From assembly GCF_003201815.1 (NCBI RefSeq), contig NZ_QJKB01000005.1, positions 310,001-374,000 on the forward strand: DNA of 64,000 nt, in the 5' to 3' direction. The position numbers and the translations under genes were made by a program. Positions 18,066 through 25,479 of this stretch are shown piece by piece. This DNA comes from Undibacterium pigrum. GTDB taxonomy: Bacteria > Pseudomonadota > Gammaproteobacteria > Burkholderiales > Burkholderiaceae_D. Below the pieces are notes generated by a model. The model saw nothing but the letters and a program-made list of their open reading frames with translations. It was not told where the DNA came from and made no database searches. The stretch's first letter is position 1, and each line of letters starts with the position of its first letter.

Positions 18066-18193
18066 TGGCTGGTCATTGTGAGAGATAAAGGTTTCGGGAA
18101 TTTTAAAAAATGCAATACAATTTCATCATTGAAGAACTCCTGTATCCCGCTAGCGCGGCTCACTTTTTACCCTGATTGAAAATACGAATACCC

Positions 18194-18559
18194 ATGAAAA
18201 AAATCACTCCCCTTATTTCTGCACTGGCTTTCTTGCTGTCCGGCTGTGTAGGTGCGCCCAAAGTTGATTTGGCCAACATAGACAGTACCTGCGCACAGCA
18301 ATGTTCAGCCAACCATAGCAGTTGCATGAGTGGTTTCAAATTGTTCCCTCTGGCGAATGAATCAGCCTGCAAGACAGCAATGGAAACTTGTGCGCAGTCA
18401 TGTCCAAGCAAGTCAGAAGCAGCAAGTCTTGTAAAAGGCAAGCCAGCGCAAGGGTCCGCAGCTGACAGGCTGAAAGAACTCGACGCTCTCCTCAAAGATG
18501 GCTTGATCAGCAAGCCTGAACATGAGGCAAAGAGACAGGAGATTCTCAAGTCCATGTAA
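18194..18559 (+). CDS. Small SHOCT-domain lipoprotein
   Basis: 121 residues from ATG 18194. Signal peptide with lipobox LLSGC (Cys around residue 17). The mature part has cysteine pairs (CAQQC, SCMSG, CKTAMETCAQSC) that may form disulfides. The C-terminal 34 residues match a SHOCT motif (AADRLKELDALLKDGLISKPEHEAKRQEIL). SHOCT is a short helical oligomerisation module. Function unknown. Confidence 0.8.
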   Translation: MKKITPLISALAFLLSGCVGAPKVDLANIDSTCAQQCSANHSSCMSGFKLFPLANESACKTAMETCAQSCPSKSEAASLVKGKPAQGSAADRLKELDALLKDGLISKPEHEAKRQEILKSM

Positions 18560-18769
18560 GTAGAATGCGAGAGAGTGCCTCTACTGTTTCTGTACGGGCA
18601 GATTTAGCGGGGGCACGCTTCGTCATTTTTTCAGGTATCCGGTTATCGCCCACCTGGGCTGGCTGCCTGCCTTTGTGTATGCTACAAGCTGCAAACGGTA
18701 TCATGCGTATCTTGCACAGTGGAGCTTCTCCGCAATTCGCTGATGCTTTCAGCGGTCTTTATGCTACCC

Positions 18770-18796
18770 GCATGTCAAACAGCTTGTTTGACATGC
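18770..18796. repeat. Perfect intergenic hairpin
   Basis: GCATGTCAAAC (18770-18780), loop AGCTT, GTTTGACATGC (18786-18796). Between the convergent SHOCT lipoprotein and the gene at 18814-19458; possibly a bidirectional terminator, though no T-tract follows. The rest of 18560-18813 shows nothing else that I can support. Confidence 0.5.
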
Positions 18797-18813
18797 CAAG
18801 CGCGCAGGGTCTT

Positions 18814-19458
18814 TCAGCAAAACACGATGGCTGTCTTGTGCGTCAGACTCAGACGGGCGCATTCAAATAAGAGTATCCAGGATTCCAGTTCGCGATAACA
18901 ACTGGTTTGCTGCATTGCTTCTGCGCAGATGCGCGCGGCTTCTGCATCTGACAATTGCCCATTGTTGAGCTGGATGCCAAGTGCAGGTGCCACCAGTACC
19001 AGCTCTTCCATCAGACGGTAAGATGAACCAAGCATGCCACCTGGCAGGCCAGTATCCCCGTTTTCGGCGAACAAGACTTCTTCAAAGTCGACTGGTACAT
19101 AATAGCCTTCTGCATCTGAATGACAAATCAAATGACTGCTCAGGTAGTCATATTCCGCTTGCAGCACTTCATCCTGGCTTGGGTCCTCTCCTTTTGGCAA
19201 GGGTGTTGCCAGCCATGCCGGGTCTGCCCTGCGGTGGGCGTAAGCACGGCGCAAATAGTGGATATAGGAATAGGGAAAGCCATCAAGCTCAGAGCGTGAA
19301 TCCAATTGCGGAAGCGAACGTGGCTCTACGTGCGCAGGCAAGCCTGCTGCATTCAATACTTTATTGATGGCTGCCCAGCCTGGGGCCAGCCCTTCATCAC
19401 GATTTGCATCATGATTGTCCCGTCCCGACAATACACCTACACTGATACCCAAACCCAT
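18814..19458 (-). CDS. Hypothetical protein next to the tRNA-like cluster
   Basis: 214 residues from ATG 19458, with GGGGAGAGAAG just upstream. The frame continues further upstream but without a better start. It begins MGLGISVGVLSG and contains a conserved-looking core HYLRRAYAHRRADPAWLATP and ends with a helical segment (SDAEAARICAEAMQQTSCYRELESWILLF). No transmembrane segment, signal or catalytic motif seen. I do not recognise the family. Transcribed away from the tRNA-like genes, so it shares a promoter region with the first of them. Confidence 0.65.
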   Translation of the reverse strand: MGLGISVGVLSGRDNHDANRDEGLAPGWAAINKVLNAAGLPAHVEPRSLPQLDSRSELDGFPYSYIHYLRRAYAHRRADPAWLATPLPKGEDPSQDEVLQAEYDYLSSHLICHSDAEGYYVPVDFEEVLFAENGDTGLPGGMLGSSYRLMEELVLVAPALGIQLNNGQLSDAEAARICAEAMQQTSCYRELESWILLFECARLSLTHKTAIVFC

Positions 19459-19628
19459 TCTTCTCTCCCCAATATATGCTGCATGCGGTGCCTGTGTACA
19501 CAGTGTCAAAAAAAGTGATGGTATCGTTTCAAGTGGAGGGATGCAAATCAGATTGAGCAATTCCGCCGTCCCCCCAGTTATTAGCCAGCTTTCGCTCCCG
19601 CCCAAGGCACTCAGTTATAATCCATAGC

Positions 19629-19701
19629 GGGAACGATGGTGTAATGGAAGCACACCTCAACCAAGAGGAGATGGCGTCGGTTCAATCCCGGCTCGTTCCC
19701 A
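19629..19701 (+). ncRNA. tRNA-like RNA 1 (8-bp acceptor stem, atypical anticodon arm)
   Basis: A 72-nt cloverleaf-like unit (19629-19700) plus A at 19701. Acceptor GGGAACGA pairs with TCGTTCCC (8 bp); U8 is present. D stem GTGT/GCAC with loop AATGGAA contains the GG dinucleotide. T arm GTCGG-TTCAATC-CCGGC. The anticodon arm is not canonical: CCTC-AACCAA-GAGG gives 4 bp and a 6-nt loop without U33 in the usual register. No CCA is encoded. A TATAAT box (19616-19621) ends exactly 7 nt before the first G, so transcription should start at the RNA 5' end. Role unknown; probably not a decoding tRNA. Confidence 0.75.
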
Positions 19702-19790
19702 ATTCATGCAGATGGCAGGGGGCGTTGTGGCGCACCCTTGTAGTGCCCAGATTTCACTCGCGCCAAAGTCATTCCGCTATAATCCATGCC

Positions 19791-19864
19791 GGGAACGGTG
19801 ATGTAATGGAAGCATAGCTCCACAGCAAGGGAGAAAGCGTTGGTTCAAACCCAACTCGTTCCCA
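19791..19864 (+). ncRNA. tRNA-like RNA 2 (8-bp acceptor stem, atypical anticodon arm)
   Basis: A 73-nt unit (19791-19863) plus A at 19864. Acceptor GGGAACGG pairs with TCGTTCCC, the eighth pair being G-U. D stem ATGT/GCAT with loop AATGGAA shows a compensatory change from copy 1 (GTG/CAC to ATG/CAT). T arm GTTGG-TTCAAAC-CCAAC is perfect. Anticodon arm CTCC-ACAGCAAG-GGAG gives 4 bp with an 8-nt loop. No CCA. TATAAT at 19778-19783, 7 nt before the first G. Confidence 0.75.
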
Positions 19865-19960
19865 GTCGATTCGATAGCTTGTGATTGTTGTCGAAATTAT
19901 CGTTGAATTTATCATCGAAATATTGTTAGCTTTCCAGATTACTCCGCTATAATCCGCGCC

Positions 19961-20033
19961 GGGAGCGATGGTGTAATGGAAGCACATCTGCATTGCATGC
20001 AGAAGGCGTTGGTTCAAACCCAGCTTGCTCCCT
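19961..20033 (+). tRNA. tRNA-like RNA 3 (complete cloverleaf, anticodon UGC)
   Basis: A 72-nt unit (19961-20032) plus T at 20033. Acceptor GGGAGCGA pairs with TTGCTCCC (8 bp, one G-U). D stem GTGT/GCAC, loop AATGGAA. Anticodon arm TCTGC-ATTGCAT-GCAGA is a perfect 5-bp stem with a 7-nt loop, U33 and anticodon UGC, which would read alanine GCA. The G3-U70 identity pair of tRNA-Ala is absent. T arm GTTGG-TTCAAAC-CCAGC. No encoded CCA. TATAAT at 19948-19953, 7 nt before the first G. The only copy with a canonical anticodon loop. Confidence 0.75.
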
Positions 20034-20081
20034 ATAATTCAAGATGAACGCCCCATGCCTTCATGTGCATGGCCAGTAAAT

Positions 20082-20111
20082 TTGACCGTTGCAAACCCAC
20101 TCCGCTATAAT
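20082..20111 (+). promoter_or_regulatory. Promoter of tRNA-like RNA 4 and probably of the SDR-LRR operon
   Basis: TTGACC (20082-20087), 18-bp spacer, TATAAT (20106-20111), then 7 nt to the first G of the RNA at 20119. The ACTCCGCTATAATC block is shared with copies 2 and 3. No other promoter is visible between the RNA and the SDR start codon. Confidence 0.75.
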
Positions 20112-20118
20112 CGCCGAC

Positions 20119-20195
20119 GGGAACGGTAGCGTAATGGAAGCGCGTCAACATACGCATGAGGGAGGTGTTGGTTCAAGCCCAACCCGTTCCCACCA
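20119..20195 (+). ncRNA. tRNA-like RNA 4 (with encoded CCA)
   Basis: A 73-nt unit (20119-20191), then A and CCA (20192-20195). Acceptor GGGAACGG pairs with CCGTTCCC, a perfect 8 bp. D stem GCGT/GCGC with loop AATGGAA is compensated relative to the other copies. T arm GTTGG-TTCAAGC-CCAAC is perfect. The anticodon arm is poor in the canonical register (loop ATACGCA, stem mostly unpaired); an alternative GCGT-CAACAT-ACGC hairpin competes with the D stem. The SDR Shine-Dalgarno starts about 35 nt after CCA, so this RNA probably forms the 5' part of that mRNA or is excised from it. Confidence 0.75.
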
Positions 20196-20244
20196 CTCAG
20201 CGCGCACACCTGCGTGTGTAAATGGACAGACGAGGATACCCGCG

Positions 20245-21558
20245 GTGGCATTTACCGATGAAGAACTGAACATCGCCTTGAAGGTGCTGCAGTTGATTGC
20301 AGATGAGCCTTCGCAGATGGATGATCATCCGCGCTTCAAGACCCTGATTGCCAAGATACAAAAAGGCGCCAAGCGTGGACACAGGCATACACGTGCCGAG
20401 GCCGCAAAAGAACAATTGCGCAATGCACGCTTGCAAACCGGGCTGGTACGCTCGCAACAAACTGCGGCCTTGCCTTTGCTGTCAAATGAGACAAACGGCA
20501 GCGCTCTATGGTCACAACGCTGCTATGTCTGCAAGCAAGGCTTCCAGCAACTCCATCATTTCTACCATTCCCTGTGCCCGCTATGTGCTGAGAAGAACTG
20601 GAACAAGCGTCATCAGCGCGCCGATTTGCGCGGGCGTTATGCACTGGTCACGGGTGGTCGCATCAAGATAGGTTTTGAAACAGCTTTGCGTCTCTTGCGT
20701 GATGGCGCGCATGTCATCGTGACGACCCGCTTCCCGCAAGATGCCGAACGGCGTTTTCTGGAACTGCCAGATTTTGGCGACTGGGCAGAGCGCCTGAGCA
20801 TCAGGGCGCTGGACTTGCGCTGCATTCCAGACGTAGAAGAATTTGCCGACAAGCTGGGCCAGGAATTGCCCCACCTCGACATACTCATCAACAATGCAGC
20901 GCAAACCATCAAGCGGCCACGCGAATTTTATGCCGCCCTGATGGCGGCCGAACCAACGCCCTGGTTGCTGGAAGCGAAGACGCAATATCTGGGGCAATTG
21001 CCCAGCTATGCAGATTATTTTCCGCAACAGGAGATAGACATCTACGGCCAGGCACTGGACAAGCGACCCAGCAATTCATGGTCGCAGCAACTGCATGAAG
21101 TATCGACGATGGAGCTGCTGGAAGTGCAACTGGTGAATGCCGTTGCGCCATTTATATTGACTGCCCGTCTTAAACTGGCACTGCTGCGTTCACCCCATCT
21201 GCGTCGCTTTGTCATCCAGGCTTCTGCCATGGAAGGGCAATTCAATCGCAGTAGCAAAACAGAATTTCATCCTCATACCAATATGGCCAAGGCTGCGCTC
21301 AATATGATGGTGCGTACCAGCGCCCAGGAATGGGCGCGCGACGGCATTTATATGAATGCGGTGGATACCGACTGGATCACCGATGAAAAACCTTACCCGC
21401 ATGCCATGCATGTGCGGCAAACGCAAGGCTTTTATACGCCACTCGATATCATCGATGGTATGGCGCGCCTGATAGACCCGATAGTGCGTGGTGTCAATGA
21501 AGCAGAGACGCCACTATCTGGCCATTTTCTTAAAGACTATGAACCCTATGCATGGTGA
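20245..21558 (+). CDS. Zinc-ribbon SDR-family oxidoreductase
   Basis: 437 residues from GTG 20245 (GAGGA 8-9 nt upstream). The open frame reaches back through tRNA-like RNA 4, but that part cannot be coding. Residues about 1-75 are a charged helical region. A zinc ribbon follows, CYVC...HFYHSLCPLC with a W after it (about 94-118). Then comes a Rossmann SDR domain with LRGRYALVTGGRIKIGFETALRLLRDGA, where the usual TGxxxGIG reads TGGRxKIG. NNAAQT (about 216) and a MAKAALNMMVRT segment follow. The YxxxK catalytic tyrosine is not obvious (HPHTNMAKA in its place), so dehydrogenase activity is doubtful. Overlaps the LRR gene by 20 nt. Confidence 0.82.
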   Translation: MAFTDEELNIALKVLQLIADEPSQMDDHPRFKTLIAKIQKGAKRGHRHTRAEAAKEQLRNARLQTGLVRSQQTAALPLLSNETNGSALWSQRCYVCKQGFQQLHHFYHSLCPLCAEKNWNKRHQRADLRGRYALVTGGRIKIGFETALRLLRDGAHVIVTTRFPQDAERRFLELPDFGDWAERLSIRALDLRCIPDVEEFADKLGQELPHLDILINNAAQTIKRPREFYAALMAAEPTPWLLEAKTQYLGQLPSYADYFPQQEIDIYGQALDKRPSNSWSQQLHEVSTMELLEVQLVNAVAPFILTARLKLALLRSPHLRRFVIQASAMEGQFNRSSKTEFHPHTNMAKAALNMMVRTSAQEWARDGIYMNAVDTDWITDEKPYPHAMHVRQTQGFYTPLDIIDGMARLIDPIVRGVNEAETPLSGHFLKDYEPYAW

Positions 21559-22741
21559 CTTATCACAATTTGCAGCCATGGAAGAGCACAGCAATGTGCA
21601 ATGCCCTGTGCATCGCGTCAGCATCACGCCATGCGATGCGGCTGAGCTTAAGCCCCTACTTGAACATCTTAGTGACAACCTCGGAGTCAACCTAAATGCG
21701 CCAGGTAATCAGCAATTTCCACGCGGGACCCTGACCAGCGATGGCCGTCTCGATCTGTGCAAGCAAAGCCTGGGTGTCGATCATTGTCTGAGCGTCACCA
21801 AAGCACTGGAACACAATACCCAGGTACGCAGTCTCATGCTGGGGACAGATGCGATAGGTGATACCGGAGCCGCTGCAGTGGCCGGGCTGGCCAGCATTAA
21901 TTCCCATCTTGAAGTGCTTTATCTGGGCTGCAATAACATCGGGCCTGCGGGTGCGCTGGCGCTGGGCAATACCCTGGCGGCTAGTGCGCCAAATATTACC
22001 GGCCTGTGGTTGAAACGTAATCCGCTAGGCCCTGAAGGTGCCGCGACTATCGCCCACATGTTACGCAGCAATCAGCATTTACGCGTGCTGGATCTGGTGA
22101 ATACTGATTTGCGTGCATCAGGCGTGCAAGCCATCGTCGATGCACTGTGTAGCGATAATCACAGTCTGCAAAGCCTTTACCTCAGCGGCAACGGCCTCGA
22201 AGCAGCCAGTGCCGTTGACCTGGCACGCCTGTTGCGCGATGCACCGCATATCAAGGCGCTGTACCTGAGCGTCAATCGCCTGGGAGATGAAGGCGCTCTG
22301 GTGCTGGCAGATGCCTTGCGCCACAACCACACTTTGCATACCCTGGAACTGGCCAGCAATGGCATCAGCCAACAAGGAGCCCGCGCCCTGTTCGATGCAG
22401 CAAGGCATTCATCATTGCAAAGCCTTAATCTGGGCTATGCACCCTCTACCAAAGTGCTGGGTGCACAAGCCAATTGCTTGGGCGATGAGGGTGCTGTGCA
22501 AGCCGCACACCTGATCGACGAATCTTTCACATTGCGCAAACTTAATCTCACTCGCAATAACATCAGCAAGCATGGCCATGCGATATTGTTTGATGCCGCG
22601 CTGCGCAGCACGCAATTGACGCAACTGAGTACCGATAGTCGCTTGCCTGATGAACTAAACGAACATTTGCAGCGTAATTTATCTCTCTGCGGAGAAGTTG
22701 TTTCGCAGGATCAGGCCATGATCAGGAGTGTTTATCGCTAG
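21539..22741 (+). CDS. Ribonuclease-inhibitor-type leucine-rich repeat protein
   Basis: About 400 residues. The start is uncertain: ATG 21539 overlaps the SDR stop region, with ATG 21548 and 21578 as alternatives. From residue about 75 on there are about ten RI-type LRR units of about 28 residues, such as LEVLYLGCNNIGPAGALALG and IKALYLSVNRLGDEGALVLA. These units (LxxLxLxxNxLxxxGaxxLa) build the horseshoe of RNase inhibitor, NLR and RanGAP. No signal peptide, so cytoplasmic. The N-terminal 70 residues hold a few cysteines. Cotranscribed with the zinc-ribbon SDR; a binding role for a protein or RNA partner is inferred. Confidence 0.85.
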   Translation: MNPMHGDLSQFAAMEEHSNVQCPVHRVSITPCDAAELKPLLEHLSDNLGVNLNAPGNQQFPRGTLTSDGRLDLCKQSLGVDHCLSVTKALEHNTQVRSLMLGTDAIGDTGAAAVAGLASINSHLEVLYLGCNNIGPAGALALGNTLAASAPNITGLWLKRNPLGPEGAATIAHMLRSNQHLRVLDLVNTDLRASGVQAIVDALCSDNHSLQSLYLSGNGLEAASAVDLARLLRDAPHIKALYLSVNRLGDEGALVLADALRHNHTLHTLELASNGISQQGARALFDAARHSSLQSLNLGYAPSTKVLGAQANCLGDEGAVQAAHLIDESFTLRKLNLTRNNISKHGHAILFDAALRSTQLTQLSTDSRLPDELNEHLQRNLSLCGEVVSQDQAMIRSVYR

Positions 22742-22787
22742 TTTACAGCTTCAGGTTTCGCACGCATCTATATTTACTGGAATTTTG

Positions 22788-23498
22788 ATGAGCCATAAAC
22801 TCAATATGCTGGCTGAAATTTTGAAAAGAAATAGTGATGATCCAGATTCTATCGATATGGAAAATGAAGTTGATCACTATTTTTTCTTTCAGTCGATTTC
22901 AAACGCAGATGATCTTGAAGCGGCGTGGTCACTCTTTGATGAGCATAAAGAAATTCGTAGCAGGCTGCTGAAACTGGAAAGCAATACAAGGGAAATTCCC
23001 GGTTGGGGCTATCTCTGTCCTCAGCATGATCAGGTCAGATGCAGCGAAGATGAACTCTTGTCTCTGGTTTTCTCACACATATCCCACCTTCGGCCATTGC
23101 TTTTGGAAGAAGACTACAATGAAGAAATTATTTCTTTTATAGACTGCGGATTTTCGATAGAAATAGCGCCGTCGTCAATTGAAATACCTAAAGTCGCGGA
23201 CAATGAACTATTTGGTGTTCTGTATGAAGCGATAAGTGAGTATCGGAGTGAACATTTTCCTTACGATATACCTCATTATCAAGTATTGCTGAATTGGGCA
23301 ATTTATCTGACCAAGTGTGACGAAGTCGCCAGCTATCTTTTATGGCCCTGCTTAAAGCATAAATTGACACTGCCGGATTCTTGCATGGATGCAGGCGCCA
23401 AACTGTGGAAGCTGGGTTGCAGAGATCGTTACTGGGTAAAGGATTTGGACTTCGGATCGAAAACCGTGTATTTCCAACCACCCTGGCTGGACAAGTAA
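22788..23498 (+). CDS. Hypothetical protein
   Basis: 236 residues from ATG 22788 (MSHKLNMLAEILKRNSDD), 46 nt after the LRR stop. More AT-rich than its neighbours, which suggests separate origin. Acidic, mostly helical; CPQHDQVRCSEDELL contains a possible cysteine/histidine pair near residue 78. No signal peptide or membrane segment. I do not recognise a family. Might be the distal gene of the tRNA-like/SDR/LRR unit or an unrelated immunity-like protein. Confidence 0.65.
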   Translation: MSHKLNMLAEILKRNSDDPDSIDMENEVDHYFFFQSISNADDLEAAWSLFDEHKEIRSRLLKLESNTREIPGWGYLCPQHDQVRCSEDELLSLVFSHISHLRPLLLEEDYNEEIISFIDCGFSIEIAPSSIEIPKVADNELFGVLYEAISEYRSEHFPYDIPHYQVLLNWAIYLTKCDEVASYLLWPCLKHKLTLPDSCMDAGAKLWKLGCRDRYWVKDLDFGSKTVYFQPPWLDK

Positions 23499-23624
23499 AT
23501 TTGAATTTTTCATCAACTGATAAGCACGACTGGTATGCGCTGATGCGATCGCATTTTGCCCATATGTTAAAAAATCAATGTATCCTTAGCATAAACCATA
23601 GTCGTCCAAAAAATTGGAATTTTT

Positions 23625-24113
23625 ATGTTTAACTTTCTCCAGTCAACTATCTACGTACAGATTTCTCCTGATCGTCTGAGCATGCGGGATGTGAAGTCTG
23701 GCCAGTCGATTTCAGAAATACCCGAACTGGCAATCAGTGCGCCACCAAAGCAGAAATTGCTGGGTATAGGTGCCGCAGCACGTGCGGCTGCAGCCAGCCA
23801 GAATGGTGCTATCTTGGTCAACCCTTTCGCTCACCCTCGCTCCCTGGTTTCTGACTTTACCGTGGCAGAGCAATTGATCAAGGCATTCCTGTCCCGCCTG
23901 GTGGGTGGCCCAAGTTTGAAGATGTCACCCGTCGTCGTCATCCATCCCCAGGGCAATCCCGAGGGAGGTTTTACCCAGGTCGAAAACCGTGCATTCCGTG
24001 AACTTGGTTTCGGTGCAGGGGCAGCAAAAGTCCTGCTCTGGCAAGGTGATGACCTGACAGATCAGGAGATATTGTCAGGCCAGTTTTCATCGCGTGGACA
24101 AATGTGTGAGTGA
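23625..24113 (+). CDS. MreB-like (rod-shape-determining-like) short protein
   Basis: 162 residues. YVQISPDRLSMRDVKSGQSISEIPELAIS, the VNPFAHPRSLVSDFTVAEQLIKAFL segment and VVIHPQGNPEGGFTQVENRAFRELGFGAGA correspond to the N-terminal actin-fold subdomain of MreB/FtsA-like proteins. Stand-alone proteins of this length, annotated as rod shape-determining, are common in Burkholderiales, so this is probably complete rather than truncated. The ATP-binding motifs of full MreB are missing, so ATPase activity is unlikely. Confidence 0.75.
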   Translation: MFNFLQSTIYVQISPDRLSMRDVKSGQSISEIPELAISAPPKQKLLGIGAAARAAAASQNGAILVNPFAHPRSLVSDFTVAEQLIKAFLSRLVGGPSLKMSPVVVIHPQGNPEGGFTQVENRAFRELGFGAGAAKVLLWQGDDLTDQEILSGQFSSRGQMCE

Positions 24114-24216
24114 ATTATATGCAGACTGTGCAGACTATGCAGTTGTGGCCCGCGTCGCGTAATCGGGCACATGCTTAGGGTCTGAATTAGCAGCATCCAG
24201 ATAGCCTGTTTGTGAT

Positions 24217-24897
24217 CTATGCTCCTTGACTGCTCGTCAGAACGCTATTGCACACTCGTCTGAGGGCCGCCATTGCAGCATCCCGCGCATCGGGAAAAGC
24301 ATCAGCAGGATGACGCGCCAGCCACTGCGCCAGTTCATTGATGGCACCATTGATGGCAGAGGTGCTGGCATCGATCTCCAATCCACTCAATTCACCTTCG
24401 GGGCTGAGAATCTCGCTCAGCACGGTGCGGAGTTGCTGGTAACCATGGCGCTCATCCAGCCTTGCCCAAGTCTCTGCCCTCAGCACCGAGGGGCCATCTA
24501 TCAGCAACACTTGGCGCGGGCCCGGCTGCGATATGGCGTCGATCCAGGCCATGGCACCTGCTATCAGTTGCTGCCGGGGTGATCCCTGGGTATCTGCTGC
24601 TTTCTCAATTGCTGAACTCAGGTCGATGTGCACTGCTTCGCACACCGCCACGAACAAATCTTTCTTGTCACGGAAATGGTGGTAGAGCGCGCCGCGAGTC
24701 AGGCCTGTGGCCAGCAACAAAGCTTCGGTCGACGTATTGGCATAGCCATCTTTCTCAAACAGGGCACGTGCAGCAGCAATCAGCCGGGTGCGGGATAGTG
24801 CACCCTGTGCCAGACGGCGGTTGGCGACAGGTGTTGGCTGGAGAGATGGGCTAAGCGAGTTAGTCCCGGCTTCCGGGTTGGTTTTTTTTGTTGACAT
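24217..24897 (-). CDS. TetR family transcriptional regulator
   Basis: 226 residues with a 30-residue low-complexity N-terminal tail. The HTH ALSRTRLIAAARALFEKDGYANTSTEALLLATGLTRGALYHHFRDKKDLFVAV lies at about 33-84, matching the TetR consensus. The C-terminal ligand domain resembles AcrR-like members. Divergent from the VOC gene at 24978; two 19-bp palindromes in the intergenic region are the likely operators. Confidence 0.92.
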   Translation of the reverse strand: MSTKKTNPEAGTNSLSPSLQPTPVANRRLAQGALSRTRLIAAARALFEKDGYANTSTEALLLATGLTRGALYHHFRDKKDLFVAVCEAVHIDLSSAIEKAADTQGSPRQQLIAGAMAWIDAISQPGPRQVLLIDGPSVLRAETWARLDERHGYQQLRTVLSEILSPEGELSGLEIDASTSAINGAINELAQWLARHPADAFPDARDAAMAALRRVCNSVLTSSQGA

Positions 24898-24945
24898 ACA
24901 GACTATATGTATCCATAATTAATTAGACATACAGATAGTATGTAC
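24891..24945 (+). promoter_or_regulatory. VOC gene promoter with two TetR-type operators
   Basis: TTGACA (24891-24896), 17-bp spacer, CATAAT (24914-24919). Two similar dyads, 24894-24912 and 24927-24945 (form ACATACAGAxTAxTATGTA), lie 33 bp apart; the first covers -35 to spacer and overlaps the TetR gene start. Suits repression of both divergent genes by the TetR protein. Confidence 0.7.
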
Positions 24946-24977
24946 CACTCCCCATCCTTAATGCAACAGGAGCTATC

Positions 24978-25433
24978 ATGCCGACTCTCTCGCCTGCCAC
25001 GCTATCGCAACTGACTTCTGCCTATCCCCTGGTCACCACTGCCAATATCCATGCATCACGTGATTTTTTTGTGCAGCACCTGGGTTTTGAAGTGGGCTTT
25101 GAGGCATCCTGGTTTGTATGGTTATCGCGCAGCACTGGCGAAACCGGTACGACAGCGATTGCCTTCATGACGCCAGACCATCCTTCGCGCCCACCTGGCC
25201 CTGAAGCATTCAATGGCCAGGGCTTGTTGCTGACCTTGCAGGTAGACGACGCCCGCGAGCAAGAAACCCTGATGCGGGCCGCTGGTGTAGAAATACTCTA
25301 CCCGGTCAGACACGAAGCATGGGGCCAGGTACGCTTCCAGGTACGCGACCCGTCCGGGCTGGTACTGGATATTGTGGAACAGGCCGAACCTGCTGAGGGC
25401 TTTTGGGATGCCTATATGGACGGCAATGTGTAA
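24978..25433 (+). CDS. VOC superfamily (glyoxalase/bleomycin resistance-like) protein
   Basis: 151 residues. Begins with the YPLVTTANIHASRDFFVQHLGFEVGFEASWFVWL pattern of the VOC fold and ends with VRFQVRDPSGLVLDIVEQ, where the terminal metal-binding Glu/Asp normally lies. Members are metal-dependent isomerases or dioxygenases, or antibiotic-binding proteins. Likely the target of the divergent TetR; substrate unknown. Confidence 0.85.
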   Translation: MPTLSPATLSQLTSAYPLVTTANIHASRDFFVQHLGFEVGFEASWFVWLSRSTGETGTTAIAFMTPDHPSRPPGPEAFNGQGLLLTLQVDDAREQETLMRAAGVEILYPVRHEAWGQVRFQVRDPSGLVLDIVEQAEPAEGFWDAYMDGNV

Positions 25434-25479
25434 GTTAGTGAGATGGTAGAAAGTAGAAAGCGGGCACGCATCCCAGGCA

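Noticed and set aside
18565..18870. Plus-strand open frame of about 100 residues
   Set aside because: Composition is not protein-like, no ribosome-binding site, and it lies over a hairpin and the 3' end of the opposite gene at 18814.
19629..19701. tRNA-like RNA 1 as an ordinary tRNA with a readable anticodon
   Set aside because: Canonical register gives mismatched anticodon-stem ends and C at position 33, so no anticodon is assigned.
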